64,000 nucleotides of DNA from Sphingomonas sp. GTDB taxonomy: Bacteria; Pseudomonadota; Alphaproteobacteria; Sphingomonadales; Sphingomonadaceae. A program made the position numbers and the translations under genes. Positions within the stretch are counted from its first letter, which is position 1; the number at the start of each line of letters is the position of its first letter. Under the pieces are notes generated by a model. The model ran no database searches. It was given only the letters and a program-made list of their open reading frames with translations, and was not told where the DNA came from. The stretch spans positions 1-64,000 of the forward strand of contig NZ_JAQZBC010000007.1 of the NCBI RefSeq assembly GCF_029239295.1, in the 5' to 3' direction. This document shows, in pieces, positions 42,950 through 52,812 of this stretch.

Positions 42950-43918
42950 CTAGTAACGGACGACGGCAGCGCCCCAGGTGAAACCGCCGCCCATCGCCTC
43001 CAGCACGACGACCTGACCGCGCTGGATACGCCCGTCACGCACCGCCGCATCAAGCGCGAGCGGGACGGAGGCCGCAGACGTGTTGGCATGCTGATCGACC
43101 GTCACCACCACCTTCTCCGCCGGCAGGCCGAGCTTTCGGGCGGTCGCATCAAGGATGCGGGCATTGGCCTGGTGCGGGACGACCCAGTCGACCTGATCGG
43201 CAGTGAGCCCGACGTTCTCGAGCGTTTCCTCCATCACCGACGCCAGATTGACGACGGCATGGCGGAACACCTCACGCCCCTTCATCCGCAGCTTGCCAAC
43301 GGTGCCCGTGGTCGACGGGCCCCCGTCGACGTAGAGCAATTCGTTGTGCCGCCCATCGGCGTGCAGCTTCGTCGCCAGGATGCCGCGGCCATCGGGGCCG
43401 ACGCTCTCCTGCGCCTCGAGAACGATCGCGCCCGCGCCATCGCCGAACAGGACGCAGGTGGTGCGATCCTCCCAGTCGAGGATACGGCTGAACGTTTCCG
43501 CGCCGATCACCAGGGCGCGCCGGTACGAACCCGCGCGGATCATGTTGTCCGCGACTTGCACCGCATAGAGGAAGCCCGAGCAGACGGCGGCCACGTCGAA
43601 CGCGACACAATCGTCGATGCCCAGCATCGCCTGCACCTTGGTGGCGCTGGACGGGAAGGTCTGGTCCGGGGTGGCGGTGGCCAGGACGATCAGGTCGATA
43701 TCCTGCGGCGCAACGCCAGCGGCCTCGAGCGCGGCCTTGGCGGCATCACGCGCCAGCGTCGCGGTGGTTTCCTCCGGGCCGGCGATATGGCGGAAACGAA
43801 TGCCGGTTCGCTCGACGATCCACTCGTCGGTGGTGTCGACCATCTCGGCAAGCTCAGCGTTCGACACGCAGCGCGCCGGCAGCGCCGATCCCGTGCCGGT
43901 GATGAGGCTGCGAATCAT
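42950..43918 (-). CDS. fabH: 3-oxoacyl-ACP synthase III
   Basis: 322 residues. Starts fatty-acid synthesis by condensing acetyl-CoA with malonyl-ACP. Catalytic Cys113 in AAVCSGF, His249 in [10 protein letters not shown] and Asn279 in QHANTSAAS. Other marks: [12 protein letters not shown] and [15 protein letters not shown] 43918 overlaps the plsX stop by four bases. Confidence 0.97.
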   Translation of the reverse strand: MIRSLITGTGSALPARCVSNAELAEMVDTTDEWIVERTGIRFRHIAGPEETTATLARDAAKAALEAAGVAPQDIDLIVLATATPDQTFPSSATKVQAMLGIDDCVAFDVAAVCSGFLYAVQVADNMIRAGSYRRALVIGAETFSRILDWEDRTTCVLFGDGAGAIVLEAQESVGPDGRGILATKLHADGRHNELLYVDGGPSTTGTVGKLRMKGREVFRHAVVNLASVMEETLENVGLTADQVDWVVPHQANARILDATARKLGLPAEKVVVTVDQHANTSAASVPLALDAAVRDGRIQRGQVVVLEAMGGGFTWGAAVVRY

Positions 43919-44946
43919 GCCGTTTCTCTCTCAAAGCGGGTGAGATCGTCGGCAATGCGTCGCGCGAGATCAGCCTTCACCATCTTCGCCGCCACGCCGA
44001 TCGCAGTAGCGACCCCGACCTCGTTCGCGCCGCCATGGCTTTTCAGCACGAGGCCGTTCAGCCCGAGGAAGACCGCGCCATTGTGGTTGTTGGGATCAAG
44101 ATGGTCGCGCAGCAACTGAGTGGCCGGGCGCGAGATAAGAAAGCCGATCTTGGACCGAACCGAGCTGGTGAAGGCGCGCTTCAGGAGATCGGCGACAAAG
44201 CGTGCCGTGCCCTCCGCCGTCTTGAGCGCGATATTGCCGGAGAAGCCGTCGCAGACGATCACGTCATGCTCGCCGCGCGACAGCCGGTCGCCTTCGATGA
44301 AGCCGGTGAAGGTCATCGGAAGGTGCGGGGCGTTGCGCAGGGCCGCGGCGGCATCGCGGATCTCCTCGGTGCCCTTTTGATCTTCGCTGCCGATGTTGAG
44401 CAGCGCGACGCGCGGATTTTCGAGATCCATGGCCACACGAGCATAAGCCGCGCCCATGACCGCAAACTGAACGAGGTTCTTCGCCTCGACCTCGGTATTG
44501 GCGCCGAGATCCAGCACGACCACGTCATTGTCGCCGAGTGTCGGGAGCAAGGCGGCCAGCGCCGGGCGATCGATGCCGGGCATCGTGCGCAGCGCAAGCT
44601 TCGCCATCGCCATCAGTGCGCCGGTGTTACCCGAAGACACAGCGGCGCCTGCGCGCCCCTGCTTCACGCAGTCGATCGCGATTCCCATCGACGTGGTCTT
44701 GGCACGGCGCAGCGCCTGCCCAGCCTTTTCGTCGCCAGCAATCACATCGGGCGCATGCACGATTTCGGCGTGCTGGCTGAGGTTCGGATGCCGTTTCAGG
44801 CCTTCACGGATCGCCGATTCGTCACCGACGAGCAGGAATTTCATCCCCTCGAAACGGTGACGTGCGCGTGCGACGCCCGCCAGCATGACCGCCAGCCCCT
44901 CGTCACCGCCCATCGCATCGACGGCGATCCAGGAACTGTCGGCCAT
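43915..44946 (-). CDS. plsX: Phosphate acyltransferase PlsX
   Basis: 343-residue enzyme that makes acyl-phosphate from acyl-ACP for phospholipid synthesis. Seen: [20 protein letters not shown] (5-24), [73 protein letters not shown] and [21 protein letters not shown]. 76 bases after rpmF, the usual order. Confidence 0.97.
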   Translation of the reverse strand: MADSSWIAVDAMGGDEGLAVMLAGVARARHRFEGMKFLLVGDESAIREGLKRHPNLSQHAEIVHAPDVIAGDEKAGQALRRAKTTSMGIAIDCVKQGRAGAAVSSGNTGALMAMAKLALRTMPGIDRPALAALLPTLGDNDVVVLDLGANTEVEAKNLVQFAVMGAAYARVAMDLENPRVALLNIGSEDQKGTEEIRDAAAALRNAPHLPMTFTGFIEGDRLSRGEHDVIVCDGFSGNIALKTAEGTARFVADLLKRAFTSSVRSKIGFLISRPATQLLRDHLDPNNHNGAVFLGLNGLVLKSHGGANEVGVATAIGVAAKMVKADLARRIADDLTRFERETA

Positions 44947-45022
44947 GATAAGACGGACTCCGTATACCTAATCTGCAATTCCGAAGCGACGAAGCGCTAG
45001 GCGCGCCACGTCGGAGGGCGGA

Positions 45023-45202
45023 TTAGCCCTCGACCGAAAGAACTTCGCGGCCGTTATAGTGACCGCACGCCGTGCACAGATTGTGCGGGCGACGCAGTTC
45101 ACCGCAGTTCGGGCATTCCTGGAATGCCTCTACCGACAGAGCGTCGTGCGCGCGGCGCATGCCACGGCGGGAGGGAGAAGTCTTTCGCTTGGGGACGGCC
45201 AT
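45023..45202 (-). CDS. rpmF: 50S ribosomal protein L32
   Basis: 59 residues read directly from the sequence: [20 protein letters not shown] opening, zinc ribbon Cys30/Cys33 ([11 protein letters not shown]) and Cys43/Cys46 ([12 protein letters not shown]). A four-Cys zinc-bound L32 form. Start ATG 45202 after AAGGTGCCGCG. First gene of the plsX-fabH-ihfA operon, as in most bacteria. Confidence 0.97.
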   Translation of the reverse strand: MAVPKRKTSPSRRGMRRAHDALSVEAFQECPNCGELRRPHNLCTACGHYNGREVLSVEG

Positions 45203-45258
45203 CGCGGCACCTTGATCTTTTATTGTTCGAAATAAATACGATTAGCCCGACGACGTTC

Positions 45259-45284
45259 GGCGCGGACCGGTTACCGGCCGCGCC
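45259..45284. repeat. Strong hairpin between divergent rpmF and MAPEG genes
   Basis: GGCGCGG-A-CCGG (45259-45270), loop TTA, CCGG-CCGCGCC (45274-45284): 11 paired bases with one bulged A. It lies 57 bases upstream of rpmF and 110 upstream of the MAPEG gene. No T-run. Role unknown. Confidence 0.5.
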
Positions 45285-45394
45285 GGGTAGCCGGGCGCAT
45301 CGCGAAGCCCCGCGCCTATAGCTGATCGGACGGACGTTGCAACCCGAATGGCGCACTGGCACGTTTGCACCAGGACATAAAAGGGGGAGGCAAG

Positions 45395-45835
45395 ATGGTT
45401 CTGCCGGTGACGCTGACGATCGCTGCGGCCTGTGCGGTGATCAATATCTGGCTGGCCATCAGGCTGGTGCGCGGGCGCGTCAGGGGAAAGGTGATGGTCG
45501 GCGATGGGGGTGACCCCGGCCTGCTGTCGGGGATGCGGGCGCACGCGAATTTCGGCGAATACGCCCCGATCGTCCTTATCCTGATGGCGTTGATCGAGCT
45601 GGCGCGTGGATCGCTGGTCGCGCTGTGGGCGATCGGCGTGATGTTCGTGCTGGCGCGAATCGCCCATCCGCTCGGCATGGGCAGGGCTGCGCCCAATCCG
45701 CTGCGCGCGGGCGGGGCAGTGGCGACGTGGATCGTCACGCTGATCCTTGCCGGCTGGGCACTGGCAATTGCGGTGGAGCGGAGCAGCGCGGGCACGATGA
45801 CGATCGTGCCGGTCGAGGGCGCGCCGCGCGCCTGA
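45395..45835 (+). CDS. MAPEG family membrane protein
   Basis: 146 residues, four hydrophobic segments. The motif RGKVMVGDGGDPGLLSGMRAHANFGEYAPI is the MAPEG (membrane-associated eicosanoid and glutathione metabolism) signature; bacterial members of this short type are mostly uncharacterised glutathione-linked membrane proteins. ATG 45395 follows the strong site GGGGGAGG; an in-frame ATG at 45365 is less likely. Confidence 0.9.
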   Translation: MVLPVTLTIAAACAVINIWLAIRLVRGRVRGKVMVGDGGDPGLLSGMRAHANFGEYAPIVLILMALIELARGSLVALWAIGVMFVLARIAHPLGMGRAAPNPLRAGGAVATWIVTLILAGWALAIAVERSSAGTMTIVPVEGAPRA

Positions 45836-45860
45836 AGCGAGTCGCGAACCGGGCGAGCGG

Positions 45861-46037
45861 TCAATCCTCGCGCCGGTTACCGTCCAGAGCACGCTCGATT
45901 CGGGCAACTTCGGCCTTGGCGGCATCACGCTCGGCCTTGGTGCGGCCGAATGCGACCCGGTTCGCGGCCGCCTGATCTGCGGCGAGCGTCCGGGCGCGTG
46001 CCTTTCGCGCGCGGCGCAGGTTGATCAGCTCGCCCAT
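45861..46037 (-). CDS. DUF4169 family protein
   Basis: 58 residues read directly: MGELINLRRARKARART, then AANRVAFGRTKAERDAAKAE and an acidic end. Highly basic single-helix protein; the NLRRARKA and AFGRTKAE stretches match DUF4169, found in alphaproteobacteria, function unknown. Sixteen bases after the nusB stop frame in the same direction (upstream in genome order), so last in the hisG-hisD-nusB transcript. Confidence 0.88.
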   Translation of the reverse strand: MGELINLRRARKARARTLAADQAAANRVAFGRTKAERDAAKAEVARIERALDGNRRED

Positions 46038-46052
46038 GTCAGCGGCCTTTCC

Positions 46053-46508
46053 TCAGCGACGAACCTCGCGTGCGATGGCGTCGAGCAGCCCGTTGACGAA
46101 GCCAGCCTCGCGCCGCTCGTAAAAGGCGTGAGCCACGTCGACATATTCGCTGATCACCGCGCCCTTGGGCACGTCGACGCGCGACAGCAGCTCATAGGTG
46201 CCAGCGCGCAGGATCGCCTTCATCGGCTTGTCGAGGCGATCGAGTGTCCAGCCGCTCGCCAGCTTGCTTTCGATCAGCCGGTCGATCTCGGGCAAGCGGG
46301 CGTGGGCGCCGGTGACGACATCGTCGAAGAAGGCGACGTCAGCCTCGGCATATTCGGCGTCCTCGATCGTCGCGCCGATGCGGTGGTTGTGGAATTCGTG
46401 CAGGAGCGCGGACATCGAGATGCCCTCCATCTCATGCTGATAAAGCGCCTGGGTGGCGGCGAGGCGCGCGGCAGCGCGCGCCTTGGTACGAGCAGCGGTA
46501 CGGGACAT
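46053..46508 (-). CDS. nusB: Transcription antitermination protein NusB
   Basis: 151 residues, helical. Seen: AARLAATQALYQHEMEGIS, FFDDVVTGA, DRLDKPMKAILRAGTYELLSRVDVPKGAVISEYVDVAHAF (the core NusB signature) and VNGLLDAIARE. Binds boxA RNA with S10 (NusE) in rRNA antitermination. ATG 46508; the open frame further left is not conserved-looking. Follows hisD after 64 bases. Confidence 0.96.
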   Translation of the reverse strand: MSRTAARTKARAAARLAATQALYQHEMEGISMSALLHEFHNHRIGATIEDAEYAEADVAFFDDVVTGAHARLPEIDRLIESKLASGWTLDRLDKPMKAILRAGTYELLSRVDVPKGAVISEYVDVAHAFYERREAGFVNGLLDAIAREVRR

Positions 46509-46572
46509 GGCGGCGCCCCATACGCGTATAGGCCCACAACGGCCAGCCCCCGCGGCGCCGGGGCGGGGCGAC

Positions 46573-47856
46573 TCAGAGGCGGCGGGCGACCGACTGGGCG
46601 TGCGCAGGCAGCCCCTCGGCCTCCGCAAGCGCGACCGTCGCCGGGCCGAGTTTCGCGAGCGAGGCGGCGTCGAGCTGAAGGAAGCTGGTGCGCTTCATGA
46701 AGTCGCTGACGCCCAGACCGCTGGCAAAGCGCGCGCGGCGCCCGGTGGGCAGGACGTGGTTCGGTCCGGCGACATAATCGCCGATCGCCTCCGGCGTGTA
46801 GCGCCCGAGGAAGGCGGAGCCCGCATGGCGCATCAGATCGAACAGCGGCTGTGGATCATCGACCGCGATCTCGACATGCTCGGGCGCGAGCGCGTCGACC
46901 AGCGGCATTGCCTGTTCGAGCGTGTCGACCAGCACGATCGCGCCATTCGCCTCCCAGGCGATCCGTGCCGTGTCGCGCGTCGGAAGGTCGATGAGCTGGC
47001 GTTCTACCGCCGCCAGCACCGAATCGGCGAAATCGGCCGAATCGGTAAACAGGATCGACTGGGTTGTGACATCATGTTCGGCCTGGCTGAGCAGATCGGC
47101 GGCGATCCAGTCCGGATTGTTCGCGCCATCAGCGACGACGACGATTTCGCTGGGCCCGGCCACCATATCGATGCCGACCACGCCATAGACCTGGCGCTTG
47201 GCCTCCGCGACCCAGGCGTTGCCGGGGCCGGTCACCACATCGACGCGGGCGATCCGGTCGGTGCCCCAGGCGAGCGCGGCGATCGCCTGCGCCCCGCCGA
47301 CGCGCCACACCTCGTCAGCGCCGGCGAGATGCGCGGCGGCAAGGACCAGCGGGTTGATCAGTCCCTTTGGCGTCGGCGTCACCACGACCAGCCGCTCGAC
47401 GCCGGCGACCTTTGCCGGGATGGCGTTCATCAGCAGCGTCGAGGGATAGGCCGCGCGGCCGCCGGGAACGTAGATCCCGGCCGCGTCCACCGGGCGCCAG
47501 CGCGCGCCGAGGCGGACACCAGCGTCGTCGGTGAAGTCGGTGCCGGTCGGGCGCTGTTTCTCGTGATAGGCACGGATACGCGTAGCGGCGAGTTCGAGCG
47601 CCTCGCGCAGCACCGGGTCGAGCGCGTCGAAGGCGGCGGCACAATCGGCGAGCGGGATCGACCAGCCGCCGTCATCGAGATCATGGCCGTCGAGCTTCTG
47701 CGTGAACGCCTTCAACGCGGCATCACCCTCATCGCGCACGCTGCGCAGGATGTTGGTGACGTCGCGCGTGACGTCGGCGTCCGATTCGCGCCGCGCATCG
47801 ACCAAGGCGGCGAAATCGTGCGCGAAGGAGGCGTCGCGGGCGGAAAGGCGGATCAT
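46573..47856 (-). CDS. hisD: Histidinol dehydrogenase
   Basis: 427-residue NAD- and zinc-dependent enzyme for the last two steps of histidine synthesis. Seen: [83 protein letters not shown] (zinc/catalytic Gln-His) and [13 protein letters not shown]. Start overlaps the hisG stop. Confidence 0.97.
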   Translation of the reverse strand: MIRLSARDASFAHDFAALVDARRESDADVTRDVTNILRSVRDEGDAALKAFTQKLDGHDLDDGGWSIPLADCAAAFDALDPVLREALELAATRIRAYHEKQRPTGTDFTDDAGVRLGARWRPVDAAGIYVPGGRAAYPSTLLMNAIPAKVAGVERLVVVTPTPKGLINPLVLAAAHLAGADEVWRVGGAQAIAALAWGTDRIARVDVVTGPGNAWVAEAKRQVYGVVGIDMVAGPSEIVVVADGANNPDWIAADLLSQAEHDVTTQSILFTDSADFADSVLAAVERQLIDLPTRDTARIAWEANGAIVLVDTLEQAMPLVDALAPEHVEIAVDDPQPLFDLMRHAGSAFLGRYTPEAIGDYVAGPNHVLPTGRRARFASGLGVSDFMKRTSFLQLDAASLAKLGPATVALAEAEGLPAHAQSVARRL

Positions 47857-48518
47857 GCCGCGGCGGCCTCCGCGACCGCGCGGCGGAACGCCTCCACCAG
47901 CGGAACGACGCGACCCGCGCGCATCTTCATCGCCGCGCGATTGACGATCAGCCGCGAGGAGACCTCAACGATGGTTTCCACCTCGACCAACCCGTTTTCC
48001 TTCAGCGTTCGACCCGAGGACACCAGGTCGACGATGCGAGGGGCGAGGCCGAGCATGGGGGCCAGCTCCATCGCGCCGTTCAGCTTGATACATTCCGCCT
48101 GCACGCCGCGGCGGGCGAAATGCTCTGCCGTGAGATGCGGATATTTGGTCGCGACTCGCACATGGCTCCAGCCGCGCGGATCATCGTGCGCGGCGAGCTC
48201 TGCCGGTTCGGCGACCGACAGGCGGCAATAGCCGATCCCGAGGTCTACCGGCGCGTAGAGCTCAGGATAGGCGAATTCACCCAGCACGTCCGAGCCGACG
48301 ATGCCGAGCTGCGCCGCGCCATGCGCCACGAACGTCGCAACGTCGAACGCACGCACACGGATCAGCGCGATGCCGGGATCCTCCGTCGCGAAACGCAGTG
48401 CCCGGCTGTCCTCATCAAAGAAGGCGGCCTCAGGAACGACGCCGGCGCTGGCGAGCAGCGGCTGTACCTCAGCGAGAATACGCCCCTTGGGGACGGCAAT
48501 GACGAGCGGTTCGGCCAT
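47853..48518 (-). CDS. hisG: ATP phosphoribosyltransferase, short form
   Basis: 221 residues, first step of histidine synthesis. Seen: [74 protein letters not shown] (the phosphoribosyl-binding signature). It lacks the C-terminal ACT-like regulatory domain, so it is the short form that needs HisZ as regulatory partner; hisZ is not in this window. ATG 48518; divergent from the DUF2332 gene. Confidence 0.96.
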   Translation of the reverse strand: MAEPLVIAVPKGRILAEVQPLLASAGVVPEAAFFDEDSRALRFATEDPGIALIRVRAFDVATFVAHGAAQLGIVGSDVLGEFAYPELYAPVDLGIGYCRLSVAEPAELAAHDDPRGWSHVRVATKYPHLTAEHFARRGVQAECIKLNGAMELAPMLGLAPRIVDLVSSGRTLKENGLVEVETIVEVSSRLIVNRAAMKMRAGRVVPLVEAFRRAVAEAAAA

Positions 48519-48593
48519 GCGCGCGGCTTTACCAGCGCCCCGCGCAGGCGCAACATCGCCGCAGGGGGAATAACCTGAACAAAGGGGAAGCGG

Positions 48594-49733
48594 GTGGCAG
48601 ACGAAGCGACCAATCGCGGCGCGTTCCTGATCCAGCACCATTATTGCACCAGGATGGACGCGCCGATTACCGCGCGGCTTTGCCAGGCGCTGTCCACCGC
48701 GCTGTCGCGCGATAGCGCGGTCGGGCGCCGCGTGCTCGACTGGGCCGGCGAGCCGACCGCAGACGCGCTGCCGCTGCGGCTGGTGGGCGGGCTGCACGCG
48801 CTGCACCAGGCGGGCGCGGACCCGGCGCTGTCGCGGGTGTTTCGCGGCGAGACGCAGGGCGAGAGCGAGGTGGCGCAGATCATCGCCCAAGTGATCGTGA
48901 CGCACGACGCCGCGCTGCTGCCATGGCTGGACGGGCCGCCGCAGACGAACGAGCCGGGCCGATCGGCGGCGCTGATGACGGGTATTCTCCAGGTGGCGCG
49001 GACGTTCGGCCAGCCTATCGAGCTGCTGGAGATCGGATCGAGCGCGGGGCTGAACCTGCTGATCGACCGCTATCGTTTCGATCTGGGCGGTACGATCGTC
49101 GGTCCGGCCGAATCGCCGCTCACCATCCGCCCCGAATGGCGCGGCGACGCGCCAATGCAGGAGCCCGCCGACGTGCGCTTCGCATCGGTGCGTGGGGTCG
49201 ATATTCAGCCGGTCGACGTGCGCGATCCGGCGGCTGCGGCGCGACTGGCGGCCTATGTCTGGGTCGATGCGCCCGAACGTGCGGCGCGGCTCCAGACGGC
49301 GGTGGCGATGTTCGCAGCCGATCCGCCCCGTCTGGAGCAGGGGGACGCGGCGGCGTGGATCGAGGCGCGGCTGGCCGAGCCGCAGCCGCGCGGTGTCACC
49401 CGCGTGCAGATGCATTCGGTGGTGTGGCAATATCTGGGGGCCGAGCGGCAGGGCCGGATCCGCGCGGCGATGCTGGCGGCGGCGGCGCGCGCGGATGCCG
49501 ACCGTCCGCTCGCCTGGGTGCGGATGGAGCCGAACAAGCAAAGTGCGGTGCAGGAGGTGTGGGTTCAGGCGTGGCCGGGCGCGGCAAAGCCGGTGCGAAT
49601 CGCGCAGACCCATGCCCATGGCGCTTGGGTGGCGCCGACCGACCCCGCCGACACGCCCGAGGGCGGTGATTTCGTCGAGGGTGGCGCGGGCTATTGGGCC
49701 AACGAAGACACGCGCCGCCTGGCCGGCGCGTGA
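48594..49733 (+). CDS. DUF2332 family protein
   Basis: 379 residues. [25 protein letters not shown] (about 138-162) looks like a SAM-type methyltransferase loop, and DUF2332 is distantly related to methyltransferases; MHSVVWQYL and LAWVRMEP are further family stretches. Enzymatic activity is unproven. GTG start 48594 after AAAGGGGAAG. Convergent with pirin, with no clear terminator between. Confidence 0.85.
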   Translation: MADEATNRGAFLIQHHYCTRMDAPITARLCQALSTALSRDSAVGRRVLDWAGEPTADALPLRLVGGLHALHQAGADPALSRVFRGETQGESEVAQIIAQVIVTHDAALLPWLDGPPQTNEPGRSAALMTGILQVARTFGQPIELLEIGSSAGLNLLIDRYRFDLGGTIVGPAESPLTIRPEWRGDAPMQEPADVRFASVRGVDIQPVDVRDPAAAARLAAYVWVDAPERAARLQTAVAMFAADPPRLEQGDAAAWIEARLAEPQPRGVTRVQMHSVVWQYLGAERQGRIRAAMLAAAARADADRPLAWVRMEPNKQSAVQEVWVQAWPGAAKPVRIAQTHAHGAWVAPTDPADTPEGGDFVEGGAGYWANEDTRRLAGA

Positions 49734-49772
49734 GCGCACCGACCGGCGACGGGCGGCTTCAGGCGTAGCGTC

Positions 49773-50675
49773 TCAGGGGTAGCTGACCGTGTTCGGCTCA
49801 CCGGGGATGGGGATCCATTCGATCTCGTCACCCGGGACGACCGGGAACTCGCGCGCCATCCATGCGCGCTTCGCCTCCTGGATACGCTCGCGCGAGGAGC
49901 TGACGAAATTCCACCAGACATGACGCGGGGTGGTGAAGGCGTCGCCGCCGGCGAGCATCGCGCGGGCGCCAGTTGCGCTACGCAGCGTCGCCGCGATACC
50001 GGGGCGAAGGACGTAGAGTTTCTGCGGCTCCAGCGGCAGGCCCTCCAGCGTCGCCTCCCCCTCGACCAGATAGACGGCGCGTTCATCGGCGGCAGCGTCG
50101 ATCGGCACGCTGGCGCCGGGTGCGAGCGCGATGTCGGCGTAGATCGTGCCCGCATAGGTCGTCGTCGGTGCCCTTTTGCCCCACAGGTCGCCCATGATGA
50201 CGCGTGCGGTGACACCGCTGCCCTCGATCACCGGCAGATCGGCGGCAGGGACATGCTCAAAGGCAGGATCGAGTTCCTCGCGGCCATCGGGCAGCGCGAG
50301 CCACGTCTGGATGCCCGAGAGCGCCGGCCCTTCGCGCCGCACCTCCTCCGGCGACCGCTCCGAATGGACGATGCCGCGACCGGCGGTCATCAGGTTCACC
50401 GCGCCGGGGCGGATCACCGCTTGTGTGCCGAGCGAATCGCGATGGCCGATCGCGCCGTCGAACAGATAAGTGACGGTGGCGAGGTTGATGTGCGGATGCG
50501 GGCGAACGTCCATCCCCTCGCCCGGCGGGAGATGAGCAGGCCCCATCTGGTCGAAGAACAGGAACGGCCCCACCATCGTGCGCTCGCGATGCGGCAGCGT
50601 GCGGTGGACCTTGAACCCGCCGATATCGTGGGTCGAGGGCAGCAGGGTGAGTTCGATCAGGTCATCACGCGTCAT
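49773..50675 (-). CDS. Pirin family protein
   Basis: 300-residue bicupin of the pirin type. Metal site in DVRPHPHINLATVTYLFDG (two His in HPH) followed by a third His in GIVHSE. YhhW-like pirins oxidise quercetin or bind iron; nuclear pirin is a regulator. Start ATG 50675, overlapping the Nudix stop by 11 bases. End of the coupled bolA-GST-Nudix-pirin string. Confidence 0.92.
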   Translation of the reverse strand: MTRDDLIELTLLPSTHDIGGFKVHRTLPHRERTMVGPFLFFDQMGPAHLPPGEGMDVRPHPHINLATVTYLFDGAIGHRDSLGTQAVIRPGAVNLMTAGRGIVHSERSPEEVRREGPALSGIQTWLALPDGREELDPAFEHVPAADLPVIEGSGVTARVIMGDLWGKRAPTTTYAGTIYADIALAPGASVPIDAAADERAVYLVEGEATLEGLPLEPQKLYVLRPGIAATLRSATGARAMLAGGDAFTTPRHVWWNFVSSSRERIQEAKRAWMAREFPVVPGDEIEWIPIPGEPNTVSYP

Positions 50676-51126
50676 CGGTCGCTTCCAGCATGGAGAGAAG
50701 GTCGTCGGGGAAGATGGTTTCGGGCCAGCCGGCGATCTCATCGCGGCGGAACCAGCGCCACTGCGTCATCACGCGGCGCTCGAGTTCGGTGTGGCCCGAC
50801 GGATCGATATCGGGCGCATCGATATTGACGCGGAACCAGCGCTCATCGGCGGTGACCTCAACGCGTTCGATGGTGAGGAAATCGACCCACCGCTGCGCCA
50901 CCTCCGGCCCAGGATCGGCATGGATGCCGGTTTCCTCGAACAATTCGCGGCGAGCCGCGTCGAGATAGCTTTCGCCCGGATCGCAGGCGCCGCCGGGCGT
51001 GCACCAGAAGGGCGCGCGATCGTCGGGCGTGAAGCGGAACAGGAGCACGCGCGAATCGCGATCGACCAGCAGGATGCGCGCCGCGGGGCGCATCGCGCGG
51101 CCGACGCGGACGGCCGTCTCAGTCAC
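50665..51126 (-). CDS. Nudix hydrolase
   Basis: Full Nudix box: GGACDPGESYLDAARRELFEETGI, the G-x5-E-x7-REUxEExGU pattern. 153 residues from GTG 51126, which overlaps the GST stop by eight bases; ATG 51093 (MRPAARILL) gives 142 and is nearly as likely. Family members cleave nucleoside diphosphates linked to another moiety; substrate unknown. Coupled to GST upstream and pirin downstream. Confidence 0.9.
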   Translation of the reverse strand: MTETAVRVGRAMRPAARILLVDRDSRVLLFRFTPDDRAPFWCTPGGACDPGESYLDAARRELFEETGIHADPGPEVAQRWVDFLTIERVEVTADERWFRVNIDAPDIDPSGHTELERRVMTQWRWFRRDEIAGWPETIFPDDLLSMLEATDDA

Positions 51127-51823
51127 CGTCCAGCTCGGGATAATGGCGGAAGATGCCCGTGGTGTTGAAGGGAACACGCCGCTCGCTGGCGAGATAGGCG
51201 GCGATACCGGGGAGCGCGGCGACGGCGTCACGGATGGCGATCACGCCGGGATAGTCGCCCTCCAGCGCCGCCATGCGCCGCGGGAACATGTAGCGAAGCC
51301 CTTCGACCAGCTGGAACAGCGAGGTATCGGCATAGCTCCAGCGGTCACCGATCAGCCACGTGCCCGGATTGGCCTGCGCCGCCTGTTCGAAATAATCGAG
51401 GAACTTGGGCAAGCGTTCTGCGCGGAACTGGTTCGCCGCGCGTGCCGCCTCTGGCTTCTGATCCTCATAATAGGCGCCCAGCTCGACCGGATGGTGGATG
51501 TTGTGCACCTCCGCCACCAGATCGGCGATGGTCAGCTGCAACTGCAGGATCCAGTGGCGATCTGCCGGTGCCGAGGGCGTTAGATCGTGCCGGTCACCGA
51601 GATAGAGCAGGATGTTGGCGACCTGCGCGATGCGCTGCCCGTCATGCTCCAGATAGGGCGGGGCGAAGGGCGCGCGATCGCCCGCGGCCATATTCTCCAC
51701 GAGAGCATCGACCGAGCGGGTGCGGGCGCAATCCTCATAGGCGATACCGGCTGCCTCCAGCGGAAGGCGGACGAATTCGCCGCGGCCCTGGAGGCCGGGC
51801 CAATACCACAGGCGATAGGTCAT
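51119..51823 (-). CDS. Glutathione S-transferase family protein
   Basis: 234 residues. Thioredoxin-like N-terminal half (RLWYWPGLQGRGEFVRLPLE, then a short PxxxxLEHDGQRIAQVANIL region) and helical C-terminal half (RLPKFLDYFEQAAQ, GDRWSYADTSLFQLVEGL with the conserved N-cap Asp). A Tyr-type active site is likely (Tyr3 or Tyr7). Start overlaps the BolA stop by four bases, so they are coupled. Substrate unknown. Confidence 0.9.
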   Translation of the reverse strand: MTYRLWYWPGLQGRGEFVRLPLEAAGIAYEDCARTRSVDALVENMAAGDRAPFAPPYLEHDGQRIAQVANILLYLGDRHDLTPSAPADRHWILQLQLTIADLVAEVHNIHHPVELGAYYEDQKPEAARAANQFRAERLPKFLDYFEQAAQANPGTWLIGDRWSYADTSLFQLVEGLRYMFPRRMAALEGDYPGVIAIRDAVAALPGIAAYLASERRVPFNTTGIFRHYPELDGD

Positions 51824-52110
51824 CGTGGCTCCCCTGGGGCGACCGTCTTCATCGCCAGTGCGTGGACGTGATCGCGCAGCAGATCGGCCAGCGCCTGGTT
51901 CACCAGCCGCTGCCGAGCGACTCGGTTGAGACCGGCAAAGGCGGGACTTTCCACCACCACGCGAAAGTGTGATTCGCCCGACCCGTCGTCGCCCGCATGG
52001 CCGCGATGCTGCGCACTTTCGTTGATAACCTCAAGGTGCGTCGGGCCGAGCGCGTCGGTGAGACGGGTGGCGATGGCGTGCTGGATCGGGCCGGTGGCAG
52101 GCTGGGTCAT
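51820..52110 (-). CDS. BolA family protein
   Basis: 96 residues. KH-like BolA pattern: THLEVINESAQHRGHAGDDGSGESHFRVVVESPAFAGLNRVARQRLV and the invariant His in HALAMK. BolA proteins work with monothiol glutaredoxins in iron-sulfur handling. First gene of the leftward four-gene string; divergent from the J-domain gene with 39 bases between. Confidence 0.93.
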   Translation of the reverse strand: MTQPATGPIQHAIATRLTDALGPTHLEVINESAQHRGHAGDDGSGESHFRVVVESPAFAGLNRVARQRLVNQALADLLRDHVHALAMKTVAPGEPR

Positions 52111-52149
52111 GCCGCCTATATAGTCCGTTTTGCTGGGGATGTTCTGATT

Positions 52150-52737
52150 TTGGCGAAGGATCGGCCGAACGCACGGTTTCATGGAAGGATCGAAGGCGAC
52201 CGGCCGTGCGAGGCGCCCGGCTGTACCGCGGCAGGCGAGTTTCGGGCACCGCCGCTGGAAGGGCCGGCACGCGATGGGCCACCGGCGTTCCGCTGGTTCT
52301 GCCTCGACCATGTCCGCGCGTTCAATTTGAGTTACAATTACTTCGACGGGATGAGCGCGGAAGAGATCAACCATGCGCAGCGCCCGATGGCAGGTTGGGA
52401 GCGTGAGACGCGCGCCTTTGCCCGCGCCGGCGCCGGTGATCAGGGACCGCGCTGGGCTGATTTCGCCGATCCGCTGGACGCGATCGGCGCGCGTTATCGC
52501 CGTGAGGTTGCGCCCGAGCGCAGCGACGGCAAGCCATTGTCCGGGCAAGACCGCGCGAGCCTCAAGGTCCTCGGGCTCGCGCCCGATGCGGACCGTATGG
52601 CGCTGCGCAAGCGGTACAGCGAATTGGTGCGCCGTTATCACCCCGATCGAAACGGCGGTGACCGCAGCCATGAAGCGATGCTACAGCAAGTGATCGCTGC
52701 CTATCAGCAGTTGCGCCAGGCGCCGGCGTTTGCCTGA
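52150..52737 (+). CDS. J-domain protein (DnaJ-like co-chaperone)
   Basis: 195 residues from TTG 52150. The J domain is at the C-terminus (about 138-192: SLKVLGLAPDADRMALRKRYSELVRRYHPDRNGGDRSHEAM) with the HPD triad, which activates DnaK-type ATPases. The N-terminal half has a CxxxxC pair (RPCEAPGC) and a conserved FRWFCLDHVRAFNLSYNYF stretch, a layout found in sphingomonads and relatives. An ATG 153 bases upstream would overlap bolA and is unlikely. Partner Hsp70 not in the window. Confidence 0.9.
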   Translation: MAKDRPNARFHGRIEGDRPCEAPGCTAAGEFRAPPLEGPARDGPPAFRWFCLDHVRAFNLSYNYFDGMSAEEINHAQRPMAGWERETRAFARAGAGDQGPRWADFADPLDAIGARYRREVAPERSDGKPLSGQDRASLKVLGLAPDADRMALRKRYSELVRRYHPDRNGGDRSHEAMLQQVIAAYQQLRQAPAFA

Positions 52738-52772
52738 TCGGTCGATCGGGCGTGTCGGCGACGCCCGCCCCC

Positions 52773-52800
52773 TTGCCCTCGCTACAAGGCGTGCCATATT
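52773..52800 (+). promoter_or_regulatory. Possible promoter of clpS
   Basis: TTGCCC (52773-52778), 16-base spacer, CATATT (52795-52800) ending 12 bases before the chosen clpS start. The leader would be very short. Weak but the best match in the gap. Confidence 0.3.
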
Positions 52801-52812
52801 TTGGCGGAAACA

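Noticed and set aside
49734..49772. Terminator between DUF2332 and pirin
   Set aside because: No stem longer than a few bases could be found in the convergent gap.
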